64,000 bases of DNA from Micrasema longulum (taxonomy: Eukaryota; Arthropoda; Insecta; Trichoptera; Brachycentridae): the NCBI GenBank assembly GCA_022494885.1, contig JAGVSM010001277.1:1-64000 (forward strand), written 5' to 3'. The notes beneath the pieces were generated by a model. The model searched no databases and was not told the origin of the DNA. It worked only from the letters and a program-made list of their open reading frames with translations. The translations under genes and the position numbers were made by a program. Shown here in pieces: positions 22,000 through 33,850 of the stretch (position 1 is the first letter of the stretch; every line of letters begins with the position of its first letter).

Positions 22000-22685
22000 C
22001 AAAATTACAAATTAAAAAATACATTTATGCTACTAATAATTAGCAAAACTTTTTTTTACTGGACAGTATTTCGTAGACCTTTATTACTTTAAAAATGTAA
22101 AAAAAAGTGACGTTTCCCTATTCTCTTTAAAAAAACTCTTAATTTCCAACGTTTTGGAGCGTGCGTTTTCTTGCGTTTCTTGGAAATATAAGAAATTCAT
22201 CATCTCTTTGTCCACGGTAATCAATCGATCTTTTTATAGAAGTGTAATCCTTGGCCGGCGTTCTCACGATTGGATTCTGTGTTCAGGGCAGTCGCCCGTT
22301 GGCCGGCTGGTTGAATCACGGTTGTACACTATTCCCACAGAAGGGCGTGTGAACCGCCCAGAATCACTCCAAACTGCCACGGGGCGGCTCCAGACTTACT
22401 GGCAATAATTATTGTTTTGATGCGTAACTAATTCACGTTAAAGTCACTTAAAAACCATGATTAAGAAATATGGATGATGACTTATAGTCGATCACATTGA
22501 ACAAAATAAGATATAATATCTGTACCTTCAAGGATAAACCAGGAAACAAGATTTTGTGATTGTGAAATTTCCAAAACATCACACATTTTAAACAAATGAG
22601 ATAATTTCATTATCTAATGAATTGTGAATGTAAAATAATAATTATTTTCATAATAATAGTACATATTAAATAAACAGAATGAACA
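22000..22685. other. No gene supported
   Basis: Contains a GC-richer block at 22240-22405 with an open frame (SPVGRLVESRLYTIPTEGRV) that I do not recognise. The rest is AT-rich. Confidence 0.3.
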
Positions 22686-22689
22686 CAAC

Positions 22690-23145
22690 CTTCGGTCAGA
22701 GAGGATTGGCCTACTACTCGGTTAAAGTGTACAATCTACTTCCATTATCCATAAGGACAATTAGTAAGTACTCATAATAAAAAATTGCTATTAAGAAATG
22801 GATAGTGGAGGTGGGTTGCGCACGGATCGATGAGTGGATCAAGCCAAATAGGTAAAATGTGTGTACTGTTTATAAAGTTTGGTCTATTAGTCTATATAAA
22901 TTGGTTATGTTTATAAATTGCTTATTATGTTAGTAATAATAAGGTTAATAAAATTTATTTTTTTAATTTTTTTATGTTAACTTTGTTAATTAACTGATTT
23001 CAGGCATGTTTCACATTTTGTAAAACGTTTCCCTCGGCACTGGACACCCCCAGTGAGGGAACATTATTCTGTATAAAAAAAGAATACAAACAATGTAAAA
23101 GTGTAAATTAATAAATATTATAATAGCGTATCTGAAACTACTGAT
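22690..23145 (+). mobile_element. LINE C-terminus and 3' UTR (family J)
   Basis: The + strand reads FGQRGLAYYSVKVYNLLPLS, IRTISKYS, stops, then KKWIVEVGCARIDEWIKPNR. 'R....+..KLYN.LP..IR' and a final amphipathic helix are the usual end of Jockey/CR1-type LINE proteins. The UTR signature 'TTTCCCTCGGCACTGGACAC' and 'CCCCAGTGAGGGAACATTAT' recurs at 60770-60815 and 15735-15765. The end is an AATAAATATT-type tail. Confidence 0.7.
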
Positions 23146-23784
23146 GTTTTTTGCACTAAAACATAGTGGACTTTAGATTTTCATTTCTACTTAAAAGGGC
23201 TTTTATATGACGAAAGTGGACTTCGGTATTTTGTTTACGTATAAAATAGCTCATTACGATTATTTCTCCATTTTTAACTTCGAAATGGCAAAAGGTGGAC
23301 TCCCGCGTTTTATGCTCTAAGGTACATATGTAAATACGAATAAATGTACCAACCAAGTCGTTTTTCAAAATGTGTTTTTAATTTATATTTATATTTATGT
23401 GATTGATTTAAACTCACCCAAGACTTTAGATTTAGATTTATCGGGTTAATGGGTAAAGAAAACTAAAAATCTAGTTTGATTGTGAAAATTCTTAGAAAAA
23501 GTTTGTAAGAAATTTCAGAAAATTTAGGCTAACTAATTTTTCTCGATTTTCTTTTTTCGGATTTGTACTTAAAATGAGCTATCGTGTCATAAATACAATA
23601 TGTCTGTAGGATCTGATATACGTAGATGCATGGAAGCTCCTATCCAGTCGGAAGTTGACAGAAGAAACGGTGTTGTGGCTTAAGGCGTATTCATTGCATG
23701 GTGAATAAATAGAGTAACAGCGTAGACGTTTTACCTTGAATCACCAAGCATCTTACTGGACCATGCGAATTAACTGACTGACTA

Positions 23785-24070
23785 TTTATTTATTTACGGA
23801 CTTATTCAGTCCATTCATCAAGAGTAAGTACGAAGCTTCTTTTTATTATAATTTAAACAGGTACAATTGAAATACAATACAACCAAAAAAAAAGCTAGGA
23901 GAAAAAAATCAATAAATTACTACCTTAAAACAAGTTCTGGTCTATCTTAGTAATTGTTTGAATCTAGAAAAACTTACACCAAAAAAGTCCAGATCCTGTC
24001 TCGAGTTTACAATGCGACACAATCGGGACATTGATGCATGCAAGTCATAATTTGTGCTGTGCTTTGTGCT
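23785..24070 (-). mobile_element. LINE family K, copy split by insertions (part 1)
   Basis: Collinear with 16325-16610. 'AGTAATTGTTTGAATCTAGA', 'CAGATCCTGTCTCGAGTTTA' and 'CAATGCGACACAATCGGGAC' are shared almost base for base. The match stops at about 24068 and resumes as 24807-24830 (TATTATTTCGTAACCGGCG) and 25180-25245 (CATTGAATGCCACTTGTTC). The copy is therefore cut by two insertions. Confidence 0.75.
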
Positions 24071-24806
24071 GTACTTTTTCTGTTACATCACTTCACATTA
24101 CATACATTAATATTGTTAATTTTAATCTAATTTTTCTACTGAAATTTGAATTCCTGCGAAAATTGCTTTACTGAAATTTTATCGAGTACCTTTACTTTAA
24201 AATCTTCTCCTTATATTGCTTTTCCAAATTTTAAATATTACTTGCTATACCTGTTATACCTTCTTTTTTCTCTGCTGCATTGACATTGACATTGACATGT
24301 TTTTATACTTTTAAACTACTTTTAATTACTTATATTTACATGTATATGAAATTAATATATTGCTGCTCTACTATGTGTCATTAATTTTGAAGATTTTTTT
24401 TAAATCGACATACATTTATTTTCTTATTTAAAGATTCTTCTCATCGTTTCTTTGAATCCCTTAAAATATATACAGTGTATATTGATGTTTTTCCTTTTTA
24501 AAAAAATGTTATTATTTTATTTTATTTTTACATCTAAGCATGTTTTTCATTCTTTATTTTAATTCTTTACTTTTAATTACTTTTACAAATTTTCTTCATT
24601 TTTCTACTTTAATTTCAATTTTTATACAACTTCTATTTATGTTTATTTTCCTTCTCTTTTTTGTACTTTAATTAATAACCTTACATATAATTATTTTAAA
24701 ATATGGAAACTTCACTGGTCATTAGAGTTAAGTCTAACTGAGTAAAATATAAAACAATGTAACTGTACTGTATGTTTCCTAAATAAAAAAAATGTAAAAA
24801 AAATAA
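24069..24806 (+). mobile_element. Insertion 1 in LINE K: T-rich LINE-tail-like sequence
   Basis: About 740 bp of T-rich sequence ending 'CCTAAATAAAAAAAATGTAA' between matching parts of LINE K. The A-rich end suggests retroposition in + orientation. A 12-bp tandem (GTGCTGTGCTTT / GTGCTGTAC) lies at the left junction. It contains three TTGACA repeats at about 24282. No coding part. Confidence 0.5.
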
Positions 24807-24830
24807 TATTATTTCGTAACCGGCGCACAG

Positions 24831-25179
24831 TGGTTGGAACGCTAAATCTGGCTAGAAATCGCTTGTGTGATTAAGAAATGTGACTTTTCGTTAGAATTAA
24901 TTTTAAAAAATTTGCCTAACGAAAAGCATACAATTAAGCTAACTTATTTGAAATGTTCGGCCGTTTGTTTAGTCTTTTTTTGACGTCAACATACGATTTT
25001 TTTCCCTAAAATGTCAGCCTTTTATAAATGTATTAAAATTAATATAATTTACTAAGCGTTTTGTAAAACCGTTGTCTTTTAATTAAAATTAAATTTTACA
25101 CATAAAATTAGAGTAAATCCTACTTATCAGTCACAATAAAAAAAATCATGATTTAAAAATATGTTTAGTTCCTTAATTT
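24831..25179. mobile_element. Insertion 2 in LINE K
   Basis: About 350 bp starting CACAGTGGTTGGAACGC that separates two halves of the word CCGGCG|GATCG seen intact at 16645-16655. An internal hairpin CTTTTCGTTAG ... CTAACGAAAAG lies at 24890-24927. Nature unknown; a SINE or DNA-transposon fragment is possible. Confidence 0.5.
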
Positions 25180-25245
25180 TCGATCGAAACATTGAATGCC
25201 ACTTGTTCACGTAACGAAAGTACATCAATTAAACCGTTTAGTATA
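25180..25245 (-). mobile_element. LINE family K, split copy (last part)
   Basis: GAAACATTGAATGCCACTTG and GTAACGAAAGTACATCAATT match 16650-16700 and complete the interrupted copy. Confidence 0.7.
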
Positions 25246-25249
25246 TAAA

Positions 25250-26120
25250 ACATGAATATGGAGTCAATGTTATTTCTACGTTTTTGTGGACTTCAGATTT
25301 TCAACACTGACTCCATTTCTCCGTAAGTGTAGTCTTCCCTCTCGAGGCCAATCTTCCATGGTACTTTTCTTAGCAGACAATAATGCACTGATTCAATATA
25401 ATTTATCCGGCTCACATAGAAGGGAGTCCATATCACGGAGTTTACCCGTTTACCTTTTTATCTCACTGCGTAACTAAAGGTATAACTACTAATATTTTTA
25501 CTGTCTAGTGTTCACTTTACTTCCTAGTGGGAACTTGATTTCGTGAACTCTTTCCTTGGCTGTCAGAGATTTCATCGATATGGCTGATATCCACGCATAT
25601 CAGCAATAATTTGTCATCAGTAATTTGGGTGTTTTCGTAATCAATTGTTTACACGCAGAAAATGCGCGATTTCGTCCCTTCATTGTCTTGAATAATCCAC
25701 TTTTATAATTTAAAAAAAAGTTTACACACCGAACTGTATTCTTCACTCTGCATATATACGAATAAAACTAAACTTTCTACAGAGATGATGGTATTATTTA
25801 ATGTGTGCTTCGAGGTCTGTCTTGATTCGGTCCTGTAGTCTAGTAAGATCAATGTATGCATATCGCAGACGCGAATTATGATGATAGCGTACATGATCTG
25901 ACTAGATTAGTGTGGAGAGATTATTAAAACAGCGAACCATAGTAAATAGTGGAACACTGATTGGTTAAAGAAATAATACTCCGTGTAACCGGGTAGAGAA
26001 ATTATTATAACACCTCTTCAATCAAATGTGTCAAGTATTGACAACTTTATCATAGGCACGGCTCATCTTCTTTTTGTTTGGTATTTTCTCAATTGGTCTT
26101 AAGAATGTTTCTGAAGTTAC
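25250..26120. other. No gene supported
   Basis: Short open frames occur (25286-25477 +, 25703-25894 -) but none has recognisable domains or splice context. Confidence 0.35.
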
Positions 26121-26129
26121 GTAAGCAGC

Positions 26130-26290
26130 AATTCTCATTCTCAATCCACACCTAATGGTTCATAGGGCATGGCAAAGTAAGATTATCAGACTTATGCTTC
26201 ATATGCTAGCTCAGGGACTTTGGAATACCATATTGTAAAAACACCGTTTGAAATATTTCATGTCAACCATGACGAGAGTCGAATCACGGG
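26130..26290 (-). mobile_element. SINE family A, partial copy
   Basis: Minus-strand tail (GCACC-type word as CACACCTAATGGTTCATAGG), middle (CAGACTTATGCTTCATATGC) and body to TTTCATGTCAACCATGACGA plus a decayed box B. The box A part is lost. Confidence 0.65.
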
Positions 26291-26294
26291 TTTA

Positions 26295-27290
26295 TTAAGT
26301 AACAGTTTTAAAGCATCATATGAGTAATAAATAATATTGGGGAGATAAGTTTACATAAAACTGCGTGATTAAATAAAAAAAAGCGTAATTGTGGCGAAAT
26401 CATTGAAGAAGGCATAAACATCTGTGAAAGATTTTTGTTTTTTGAATAAACGGCACTTATAGTCCTTAAAATATAGCTTGATTGGAACGACAGCTGTCAA
26501 ACTAATTTCATTAGCGATGGGGAATTACCGATCACTGATCAAATCGATTTTATCAGTTTTTTCATGCGATCGTGAAACTTTGTTTCCCAAAATTGATATA
26601 AAAAACGCAGAAAACAAGCCTATAATAGTGTGTTTAACACAATTATTCACAAAAAAATGAGACATTTATACTTTTTTCATGAACAACATCAAATGAATAA
26701 TATTTTTATTCCATCAATTTACATTGATCAATTTGTCCCATCTCTAACGTTTTTGCAAAATGATGTAACCTTGTAAGAACGTCGTTAATAATTAGGTTTA
26801 TTTTGGTTTTCTTTTAGTTTTAAAGCTGTATTATGTATTAATGTTGATTTATGTTTCAACCATTGTATTAAAAAAATAAATTAACACGCTAGATACAAAT
26901 GATTTTTCGTGTGTCAATATAAATAACTCCTTTGACGTTACTACAAAGTTATGTCGTCACTTTTTCTGACAACTGTCATTCATGTTACATTTTAAGGACT
27001 ATATTGCATTTTACATATTAGTTGATAATACAATCATATACATACATGTAAGTAGAATTATTAGTAATATATAGCATTTAAAACAAACCAATACCGAACA
27101 GTTATTATAGCATTTAAAACAAACCAATAAACAATATAAAAATTATTTTAGTTATAAAAATATTGATAAAAAAAAATTATTTGGTAATAGAAATATTTTG
27201 AGTATGTAAAAAATAACCAAGGAAACAATGCATATTAAGAAAGAAATTAAAACTATTTTGAATAGAACTACCTATATAATACATATATAA
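26295..27290. other. AT-rich sequence; small tandem at 27068-27130
   Basis: No gene. The word 'TATAGCATTTAAAACAAACC' occurs at about 27070 and again at about 27106, a 36-bp tandem duplication. Confidence 0.5.
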
Positions 27291-27304
27291 ACTAGACATC
27301 AGAA

Positions 27305-27640
27305 AAGGTTCTGGGCCTAGATTATAATGGGAAGATAAAGACGTCATACCCTTCACCTTGACGGTAAAGTTGAAGATAAATTCTCTCTAGAGATTACGAA
27401 GATACTCTACCGACCCCCCCCCCCCCTTCAAGTTTTGGATAGGTACATCGATATGAAACAAGGGAAGCGTACGTCACGGTACACAATCTACGCACTGAAA
27501 TGACATAGCTTCAGTATGATGTCATTATTGAAGATAAAAGTCTCCCAACCGGCTACTAAGGTACACTACCGATCTCCCCACCATCAAGTTTTGATGTGAG
27601 TACATCGGTTTATGCCAACGGGTCTAGAGCCCCTCTATAC
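27305..27640. repeat. Diverged direct repeat with a run of 13 C
   Basis: 'TTGAAGATAAA...CTACCGAYC...CATCAAGTTTTG...GTACATCG' occurs at about 27370-27460 and again at about 27527-27610, roughly 60-70% alike. The first unit carries 13 consecutive C at 27414-27426. 'GAAGATA' also recurs at 28275-28340. It may be a decayed satellite or foldback. Confidence 0.4.
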
Positions 27641-28351
27641 GGTTATCTACGGATTAAAAGTTACAAAAATTTTGCTCCACCGAGCAATTTTTCCTTTAAT
27701 TACGATTTACATAATTTTTTAATCGTTTGAGGATGGCACTTTTTTTCTTAAAAGCCTATTCAAAATATAAGCGAGAAATAGGTCAATTTTGAAGTCGAAT
27801 TAAATTCTGACATAACGAAACAAGTGGCTAGATGCAAAAAATAATGTCGTAAGATTCTGCCCTATTGACATATAAGAGTATCTAGGCATAAGAAAGTTGC
27901 CACTATAAAAAAAATATTTTTTATATTTTTTTGTCTGTTTTACTATCTTCCGGAGTGAACGTATCGAGACGTTAAAGGAGACGGCTTTGTAGTCGCTCGG
28001 TAGATAAATACAGACGATATAAAGCATATCGTCTTTGCAAGTGTCAAAAGTCTTTTAAAAATCATGTGCAAGCGAGAATTTTTTGCTTGAATTGGGATTT
28101 ATTGGATTATTATTATTGGTTTATTATCGCTTTGATGTGGGCACTTTCTATCACAGAAGCCTATTTAAAATATAAAAATGTTAATGAAGTAAGGAACGCC
28201 GACTATTTTTTGCGATCATTTATTGGTTCGTTTCGATCAAATGATGTCGATATGGCAAGTAGGTAGAACATACCGAGGAAGATACAGATAGTACAGAGTT
28301 AAGTATACCGTCCCGATGTATACAGATGAAGATAGCGTTCATAATTCAGGC

Positions 28352-28456
28352 CCTGGGTTGGTATTCCGAACGCGTTTACAACGCGCTATAATGCGTATTT
28401 AGTACGTAAAAACGCGCTATACCACGCTATAATTTCGTTTGGAATACCAGCCCTGG
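28352..28456. mobile_element. 105-bp palindromic MITE-like element
   Basis: Left end CCTGGGTTGGTATTCCGAAC+G (28352-28372) and right end (28436-28456) are inverted copies with 3 mismatches in 21. The inside repeats ACGCGCTATA. The whole unit can fold on itself. No target duplication is clear. Confidence 0.6.
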
Positions 28457-28564
28457 AAGTGATAAAATATCTACTATCTTTGTCAAAATTACGCTTTGTC
28501 ACTTATTAAATTGTTTAAATAATGATGTATTTCATGAAGACGTATTCTCCAAGCGATGAAAAGA

Positions 28565-29330
28565 GGATTTAATAATTCCAATTTATAACTCTGGGTGTAG
28601 AAATGAAATAAATAACCAAATGAATAACCGTAGGTCAATATACATTATTTCCCTATTTAGTAAAATGTTCGAATCTATTGTATATTTTAGTTCCAATTCG
28701 TAATTTAAAAAACATTTAAACATCAATCGACATGGTTTTGATAGTGAGATATCTGTTAATAATCTGCTAATCAATCTAGTGCTATTTACCGACTAATATG
28801 GACAAAGGCATACAGATTGATGTTTTATACATTAATTTTTCTAAAGCATCAGACAAAGTTTCTCTTGCGGGTCTTAAAGAAAAACTAAAATTCTACATAA
28901 CATATGATTCATCCCCTATATAAACAAAGCGTTTTGATCTTATTGTCAAACTTTTGTTGAAAACGGATACCCTCCTACGCCATAAAAGTCCACTCTTAGG
29001 TCATGAGTCAACAAAAGTATATATACTACGCAATACTCATCTTCTACTAGATAGGTATTTGTTTGCCTTTCGAATCCCATGCTCCTTTGTCGCAGTAAAT
29101 ATTGAATCAGTTGTCAGTAACATCCTTTCAAAGGATATTTTCCCACGCTAAACTTGTGTCCTATCTCATGTCCAAGTCAATGTAAAAAACGCACCACCTA
29201 CACTGTACTTAAAATACTTGCTAACTAAGATAATATGTTATTTTTACTTAATTCATACAAGACTAAAATAAAAATTATAAATGAAACTGATATAAGTATA
29301 ATTAAAACGTGCATATAAAATACCGTGTTG
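28565..29330 (+). mobile_element. Jockey/CR1-like LINE, RT fragment
   Basis: Frames on the + strand give IPIYNSGCRNEINN, ISLFSKMFESIVY, then HGFDSEISVNNLL and MDKGIQIDVLYINFSKASDK. These correspond to RT motifs 1-3, 'PI.K.G...+..NYRPISI...FSK.FE', 'QHGF...R' and 'TDFSKAFD+V'; the catalytic Asp context reads INFSKASDKV. Several stops and frame shifts show it is dead. The later part to 29330 is decayed but still reads VNVKNAPPT. Confidence 0.65.
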
Positions 29331-29344
29331 TATTCCATCAGCAA

Positions 29345-29409
29345 TACTATAAAAATCAACATTTGTTACAACAGAGAGAGAACACATTTTTAAGAAAGGA
29401 ATATGGAAG
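29345..29409 (+). mobile_element. Foldback family G, copy 3, left piece
   Basis: TTACAACAGAGAGAGAACAC and AAGAAAGGAATATGGAAG match the arm of family G. The arm continues at 30211 after the 801-bp insertion. Confidence 0.75.
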
Positions 29410-30210
29410 CATAGAATTAAGAATAGTCCAGAAACCGCATACGCACATCAAACAGAAGGCGACTCAGCTACTCATAAATGAGTAGGTTTACGTTTCGACC
29501 CATTAGTTTCTTTGTAGACGTCGCTCAGTACGCAACTCCTGATTTGAATTCAACTATGCCGTGTTGTGTCCTTTTAAAGTGAAGAAATACTGCTAGGATC
29601 TTAAAGAAACAGGATGCAATCACATTTCATGTGTATTTGCTAATGAATGTGTATATAACAAATGCATTACTTAAAAATTAAATTATTTTTCCATCTGTCA
29701 GATTGTCAAAAAACAAAATGGAAATTTCGTTAGTCTTGCCAGGGTAGTAAATTTTTTGCCCTGCTTTTCTCATCTAATGAGAGAATTAATGAAAATTGAA
29801 TCTCGAATAAAACACTGTGGTGGACGTTTGACCGACATTATCTTCAAAACATCAAATAATTTTTGACATGATATAAAAATATCCGTTTCATGTCAAATAA
29901 AATTAATTTTATATTTAAAGTTTAAAGTTCATTAATTCACTTACTTTTATTAAATGATCCTTTACTTATCTACTCTGTTGTGTCAATCAATGTTCCCGCG
30001 TGCACAATAACATTTTAGAGAAATAAACAGATTGCTTTTTTTTAACCTTACATTTGTGTTATGGTTATATTCTTCGCGATCTGGCAATATTACCCGGTGA
30101 TTTCAAGTATGAGCGCGGTAAAAGTGTGTCTAAGTGGGGAAATTATTAGACACAGTCCGATGTATTCAAATATGATTCTACGCTCCTACTGGACTATTCT
30201 TAATTCTATG
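29410..30210. mobile_element. 801-bp non-autonomous DNA transposon, 22-bp TIRs, 8-bp TSD
   Basis: The ends 29410-29431 (CATAGAATTAAGAATAGTCC+AG) and 30189-30210 are perfect 22-bp inverted repeats. They are flanked by the direct repeat TATGGAAG at 29402-29409 and 30211-30218. The flanks join to restore a continuous family G arm, which proves insertion. An 8-bp duplication fits hAT or P superfamilies; the ends do not start with the usual hAT YARNG, so the superfamily stays open. The inside has no transposase frame. Confidence 0.9.
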
Positions 30211-30790
30211 TATGGAAGCCTACGCATTTTCAGGGCTTCTGATCTGTCACTGGCTGGTTTAAGTAGCCACTTTACACACTGCGTACCATTCATCATTCTG
30301 CCTTTATTTAAACATATACTTTTTCATCAACTCTTCCATTTGTTGGCTTTTATGAAGCAAAAGGGCCGAAACCTTCAATATTCAAAACATCGTTGAATAA
30401 TTAACCGGTGTAAAAAGATTTATAAAAATTGGAAAATTTATTTTCAGGCGTTGCCTAGTGCTTGAATTGGTTCAGCCGGATGAATCTCACCCACATGATA
30501 AAGGTATCGGCTCTTTTACTTCACAAAGTTAACAGATAGAAGAATTGAGGAAATTTGGGAAAATATGTTTAAACAATGGCAGAATGGTGAATGTGACACA
30601 GTGTGTAAAGTGGCCACTTAAACCAGCCAATAACAGGTCGTAAGCTCTGTAAAGGCGCCGCCTTCCATATCCTTCTTTAAAATGTTTTCTCTCTTTATTG
30701 CAACAAATTTAGATCTAAATAATTATCTAGAGAAGAAAGCCAGCCTGTCTGAAAACATTTGAACGTGCTCAAAATATTGTTGAATACTAT
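30211..30790. mobile_element. Foldback family G, copy 3, main part
   Basis: Left-arm sequence GGGCTTCTGATCTGTCACTG and right-arm reverse complement CAGCCAATAACAGGTCGTAA are 300 bp apart. The centre carries TTTCAGGCGTTGCCTAGTG. The right outer end reads GCTCAAAATATTGTTG, the inverse of CAATATTTTGAG at the left end of other copies. Confidence 0.75.
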
Positions 30791-30799
30791 TAATAGTTC

Positions 30800-31880
30800 T
30801 ACTCCCAAGCGTCCATGTGGTCACTGGAATTAAAACCATAGCCATAGTGGAGGGGGAAAGGAAGATAAACGGAAAATTCCGCCATAGAAGGCAACAGAAA
30901 ACCTCTTTAGTCAACGATTCTCCGGAATGTCACCATTTAGAGCTTTCTCCCTAAGGGTCGTCAGAGTCAGGGGACCTGACGTGATACATGTAGAAGAATA
31001 AAACTCAAACTTCGAGTACGACAAATCTATGAAATACACAATGTCAAATTACGCGTCAAATCATAATCAAGTTAATACTCGAACATTGAGAGAAAAAAAG
31101 CTTGAAAAAACTTTAATCAAATTCGTATAGCAGTTAGCTAAATTAAGCGTAATTTTTTTTAGCAGTCACACCATGACGTTCCTTTTCAAACTCATCTAGA
31201 ATAATATAGATACGATTTTGTTTTAAAGTAAAATAATTAGAATGCAAAAGCATAATGCATAAATAATCATAAACTGCCGCAAAAAACGAGCATAAAAAAA
31301 AGTAAAAAAATGTCAAAATGCGTTAATTTAAATAAAACTTTCTCATTTTCTTATATTAATTCCCAAGTTACTTTATTGTTTTTTTGTATTTTACGTAAGG
31401 TAACGCCTTCACTAAAAGAAACTTTTAACATTAAAGTAGATTTAAACACGTTATACATCAATAGTTTACCTTAAAAAATACGTCTCCGACGTCTTGATGC
31501 TCGGAGATTTTTTATGACTGTCCCACAGTTCTCAATTCTGTTAAATAAACTGTATTTTTACTTAAAAATTCATATTTTTGATTGTACTTAAAATAAGGCA
31601 TATATTCATGAGATTTCCACGGTTTCAACTCATGGTTTTCAGAAAAATACTGTATAATTCTAAATTTATCGATCCAAAAATATGCACATTCACTTTTTTT
31701 GCATGTCAAATGAGTGATGATCTCATTAAAAAATATTTAGAACTGTCACAAAACAAGTACACATTTCGATATTGTAAAAAATCGGAGATCGGCTTGTTAA
31801 AAAAATACTGTTGTGGGAACAATAGTACCAAATGGGTTCGCTTTTGTTTTTTTTTTTTAATGTATATATATATATATATT
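30800..31880. other. No gene supported
   Basis: AT-rich. Small open frames at 31578-31907 (+) and 31512-31709 (-) overlap on opposite strands and show no recognisable domain. Confidence 0.35.
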
Positions 31881-31882
31881 TT

Positions 31883-32068
31883 AAAAGCTTGTCAGCAGGT
31901 GGGATAGAGGGAATATGGAAGGTGGTAATGAAAAATATATCACAACTCAATTGAGAAAAAAATCTTTTATGGATTTTTTTCTGGTAACAAGCGGGAGTTG
32001 AACCTGCGACGCCAGTTTCACAGTAAACCGTCTAATCAACTGCGCCACGGCGCCTGTCAAATGGTGTA
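31883..32068 (-). mobile_element. SINE family B copy
   Basis: Minus-strand tRNA-like head: GGCGCCGTGGCGCAGTTGAT, TAGACGGTTTACTGTGAAAC, box B CAGGTTCAACTCCCG. The body ends in CTTCCATATTCCCTCTATCC and CACCTGCTGACAAGC. Full second copy at 57955-58140; body only at 39395-39500. Confidence 0.8.
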
Positions 32069-32235
32069 GCTGAGACAACGAATGGCCAAATGTTATGCAT
32101 GATCAGTCTTACTGTAGGTGTAGAGTATACAGGTATGGATTTTTAAGTTAAAACCGGGTTTCTGGCACAAGTTGGAAACTACAATTTTCGAAAAATGAGA
32201 TATCTTAATAAATACAAAAATAATATTTTGTGATA

Positions 32236-32425
32236 TTCGATCGAGACTTATAAACCCGGACTGAAATTTATAATAAACTACCAGATAAAACTAAACAAAA
32301 GATGTAAAAAATATAATTATCAACAACAGAGTATCAATAAAAAAATTAAATAAAAACTATTTTTTGTAAAATGAACGTAATGATCCGTAAGGGTTAATAA
32401 ACAAATTTTCAAATAAAAAAACTTG
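32236..32425 (+). mobile_element. LINE 3' end (family N), short copy
   Basis: CGAGACTTATAAACCCGGAC, ATAAACTACCAG and ACTAAACAAAAGATGTAAAA match 54350-54470 (peptide SRLINHGLKLYNKLPDKT), followed by TGATCCGTAAGGGTTAATAA and an A-rich tail. Heavily 5'-truncated with internal deletions. Confidence 0.7.
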
Positions 32426-32429
32426 CGGT

Positions 32430-33095
32430 TTTATTTGTATTGTTGACTTGGGGTGAATTTTTAACTTAAAAAGTGGAATATCTCACGATTAAAGCCTGAC
32501 ACCCGACAAAATGCGTGGGTCATATAGTAAAATTAAGCGTTAAAAGCGTAATGCATCAATCTTTATAGATTATTTTGGTATCAAAACCATGTCCCATAAA
32601 AACATTCCCAACAGAAATACAAAGGTTAAAAATATTTAAAGCACTAATCTTAATTTAAAATTGTAATTTGTCTCATAAACGATTTATATTCTTAGAATTT
32701 GGTTAATTCGGCGATTTTTATGTTTTCAAGAAGCAGATGAACTAAAATTATGCCCTAGAGCGAGTTTCCATAGAGAAGACAAGCTTCGGTCACATTAATG
32801 GAAGGTCATAAAAACATCAGTAAGGCCTTAGGTCATAGAATGCATAAAATAAGCCTTAGCTCCTTTAGTACGAAGTTTCAAACTTTAATATTACCATTTC
32901 TTTGATACTTATATGTGCCGCCATGACAAGAAAATTATTTTTGAACAAGTGAATCGACGAGTCCCAAAATCTCCGAGGGACCCTTTAAAACAAATATATT
33001 TTTTATCTTAAACATGAAACTGATTTAAAACTGGCAATTGGGAAACGTACTTTTAAATTATTTTAAAGGGTTGTATCTTCAATGAAAAAACATTG
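32430..33095. other. No gene supported
   Basis: AT-rich sequence, no recognised repeat. Confidence 0.35.
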
Positions 33096-33344
33096 TTAAA
33101 TCATCACGCCGTTTCCCCGAAAATTAATTAAAACAATATGAGGAAAAATCTTTATGATAATTTTTTTTTATCATTGCTGGCCCTTACGTTGTCTACAATG
33201 GTGACACGTATTGGTCTTTGTTTGTATGCGCGCGACATAAAGTTTTTAAATAAAATATTATTATGTGCGTGAACACAAGCTAACTTTGTTTACTGACAGG
33301 GACTTGCACATAAACATTTAAAATTAACTTAACTTGCAGTGTTA

Positions 33345-33480
33345 TTTCAGGTTTATGTACATATTATTACTTTTTACTATATTATTACCATACCTTTAAA
33401 TAAATACTTTTCTGAACGGAATGAGTTAGTTGTAACTCCCGGTACATTTTTTTGTATGATTTAATAAAAAAATAAATAAA
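33345..33480 (+). mobile_element. LINE 3' tail (family O), copy 1
   Basis: 'TTATGTACATATTATTACTT', 'ATTACCATACCTTTA', 'GAGTTWGTTGTAACTCCCGG' and 'TTGTATGATTTAATAA' are shared with 57475-57610. The end is an (AATAAA)n tail. Confidence 0.7.
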
Positions 33481-33514
33481 CACACTGTGGGTACGTAGCG
33501 TTGATTAAAAAAAA

Positions 33515-33850
33515 CATCAGCCCTACAGGAAATTGGATACAAAAAATGTTTTCTTGCGCCCGGTAAAAATTAGAGCATTAAATTGTAGGGCAAAGTTTCT
33601 TGAAAATGTCCGAAAAAAATAAAAATATGTTAATAAAAACGAACTACTTTAAGTGACGTCACTGGTTCATATGAATTAACCAATGATAAGAGAGCTGTGA
33701 AGGATATACGGTTTACTTACCGTAAACGGATCAATCGACAGAACTGACAGGGAAAAAACGGAATTAAACCTCTGACGTCACACGCGGAGTTATTTCAGAA
33801 ACATAAAACTTTAAAAAATCATACGATACATAAAAATAAAAATAAAACAT
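33515..33850 (+). repeat. Dispersed repeat family M, copy 2
   Basis: Collinear with 3715-4095. Two TGACGTCA palindromes (33654-33661 and 33774-33781). About 65-70% alike to copy 1. Confidence 0.55.

Noticed and set aside
31861..31880. TATATATA run as promoter
   Set aside because: A plain dinucleotide repeat in AT-rich DNA with no gene next to it.
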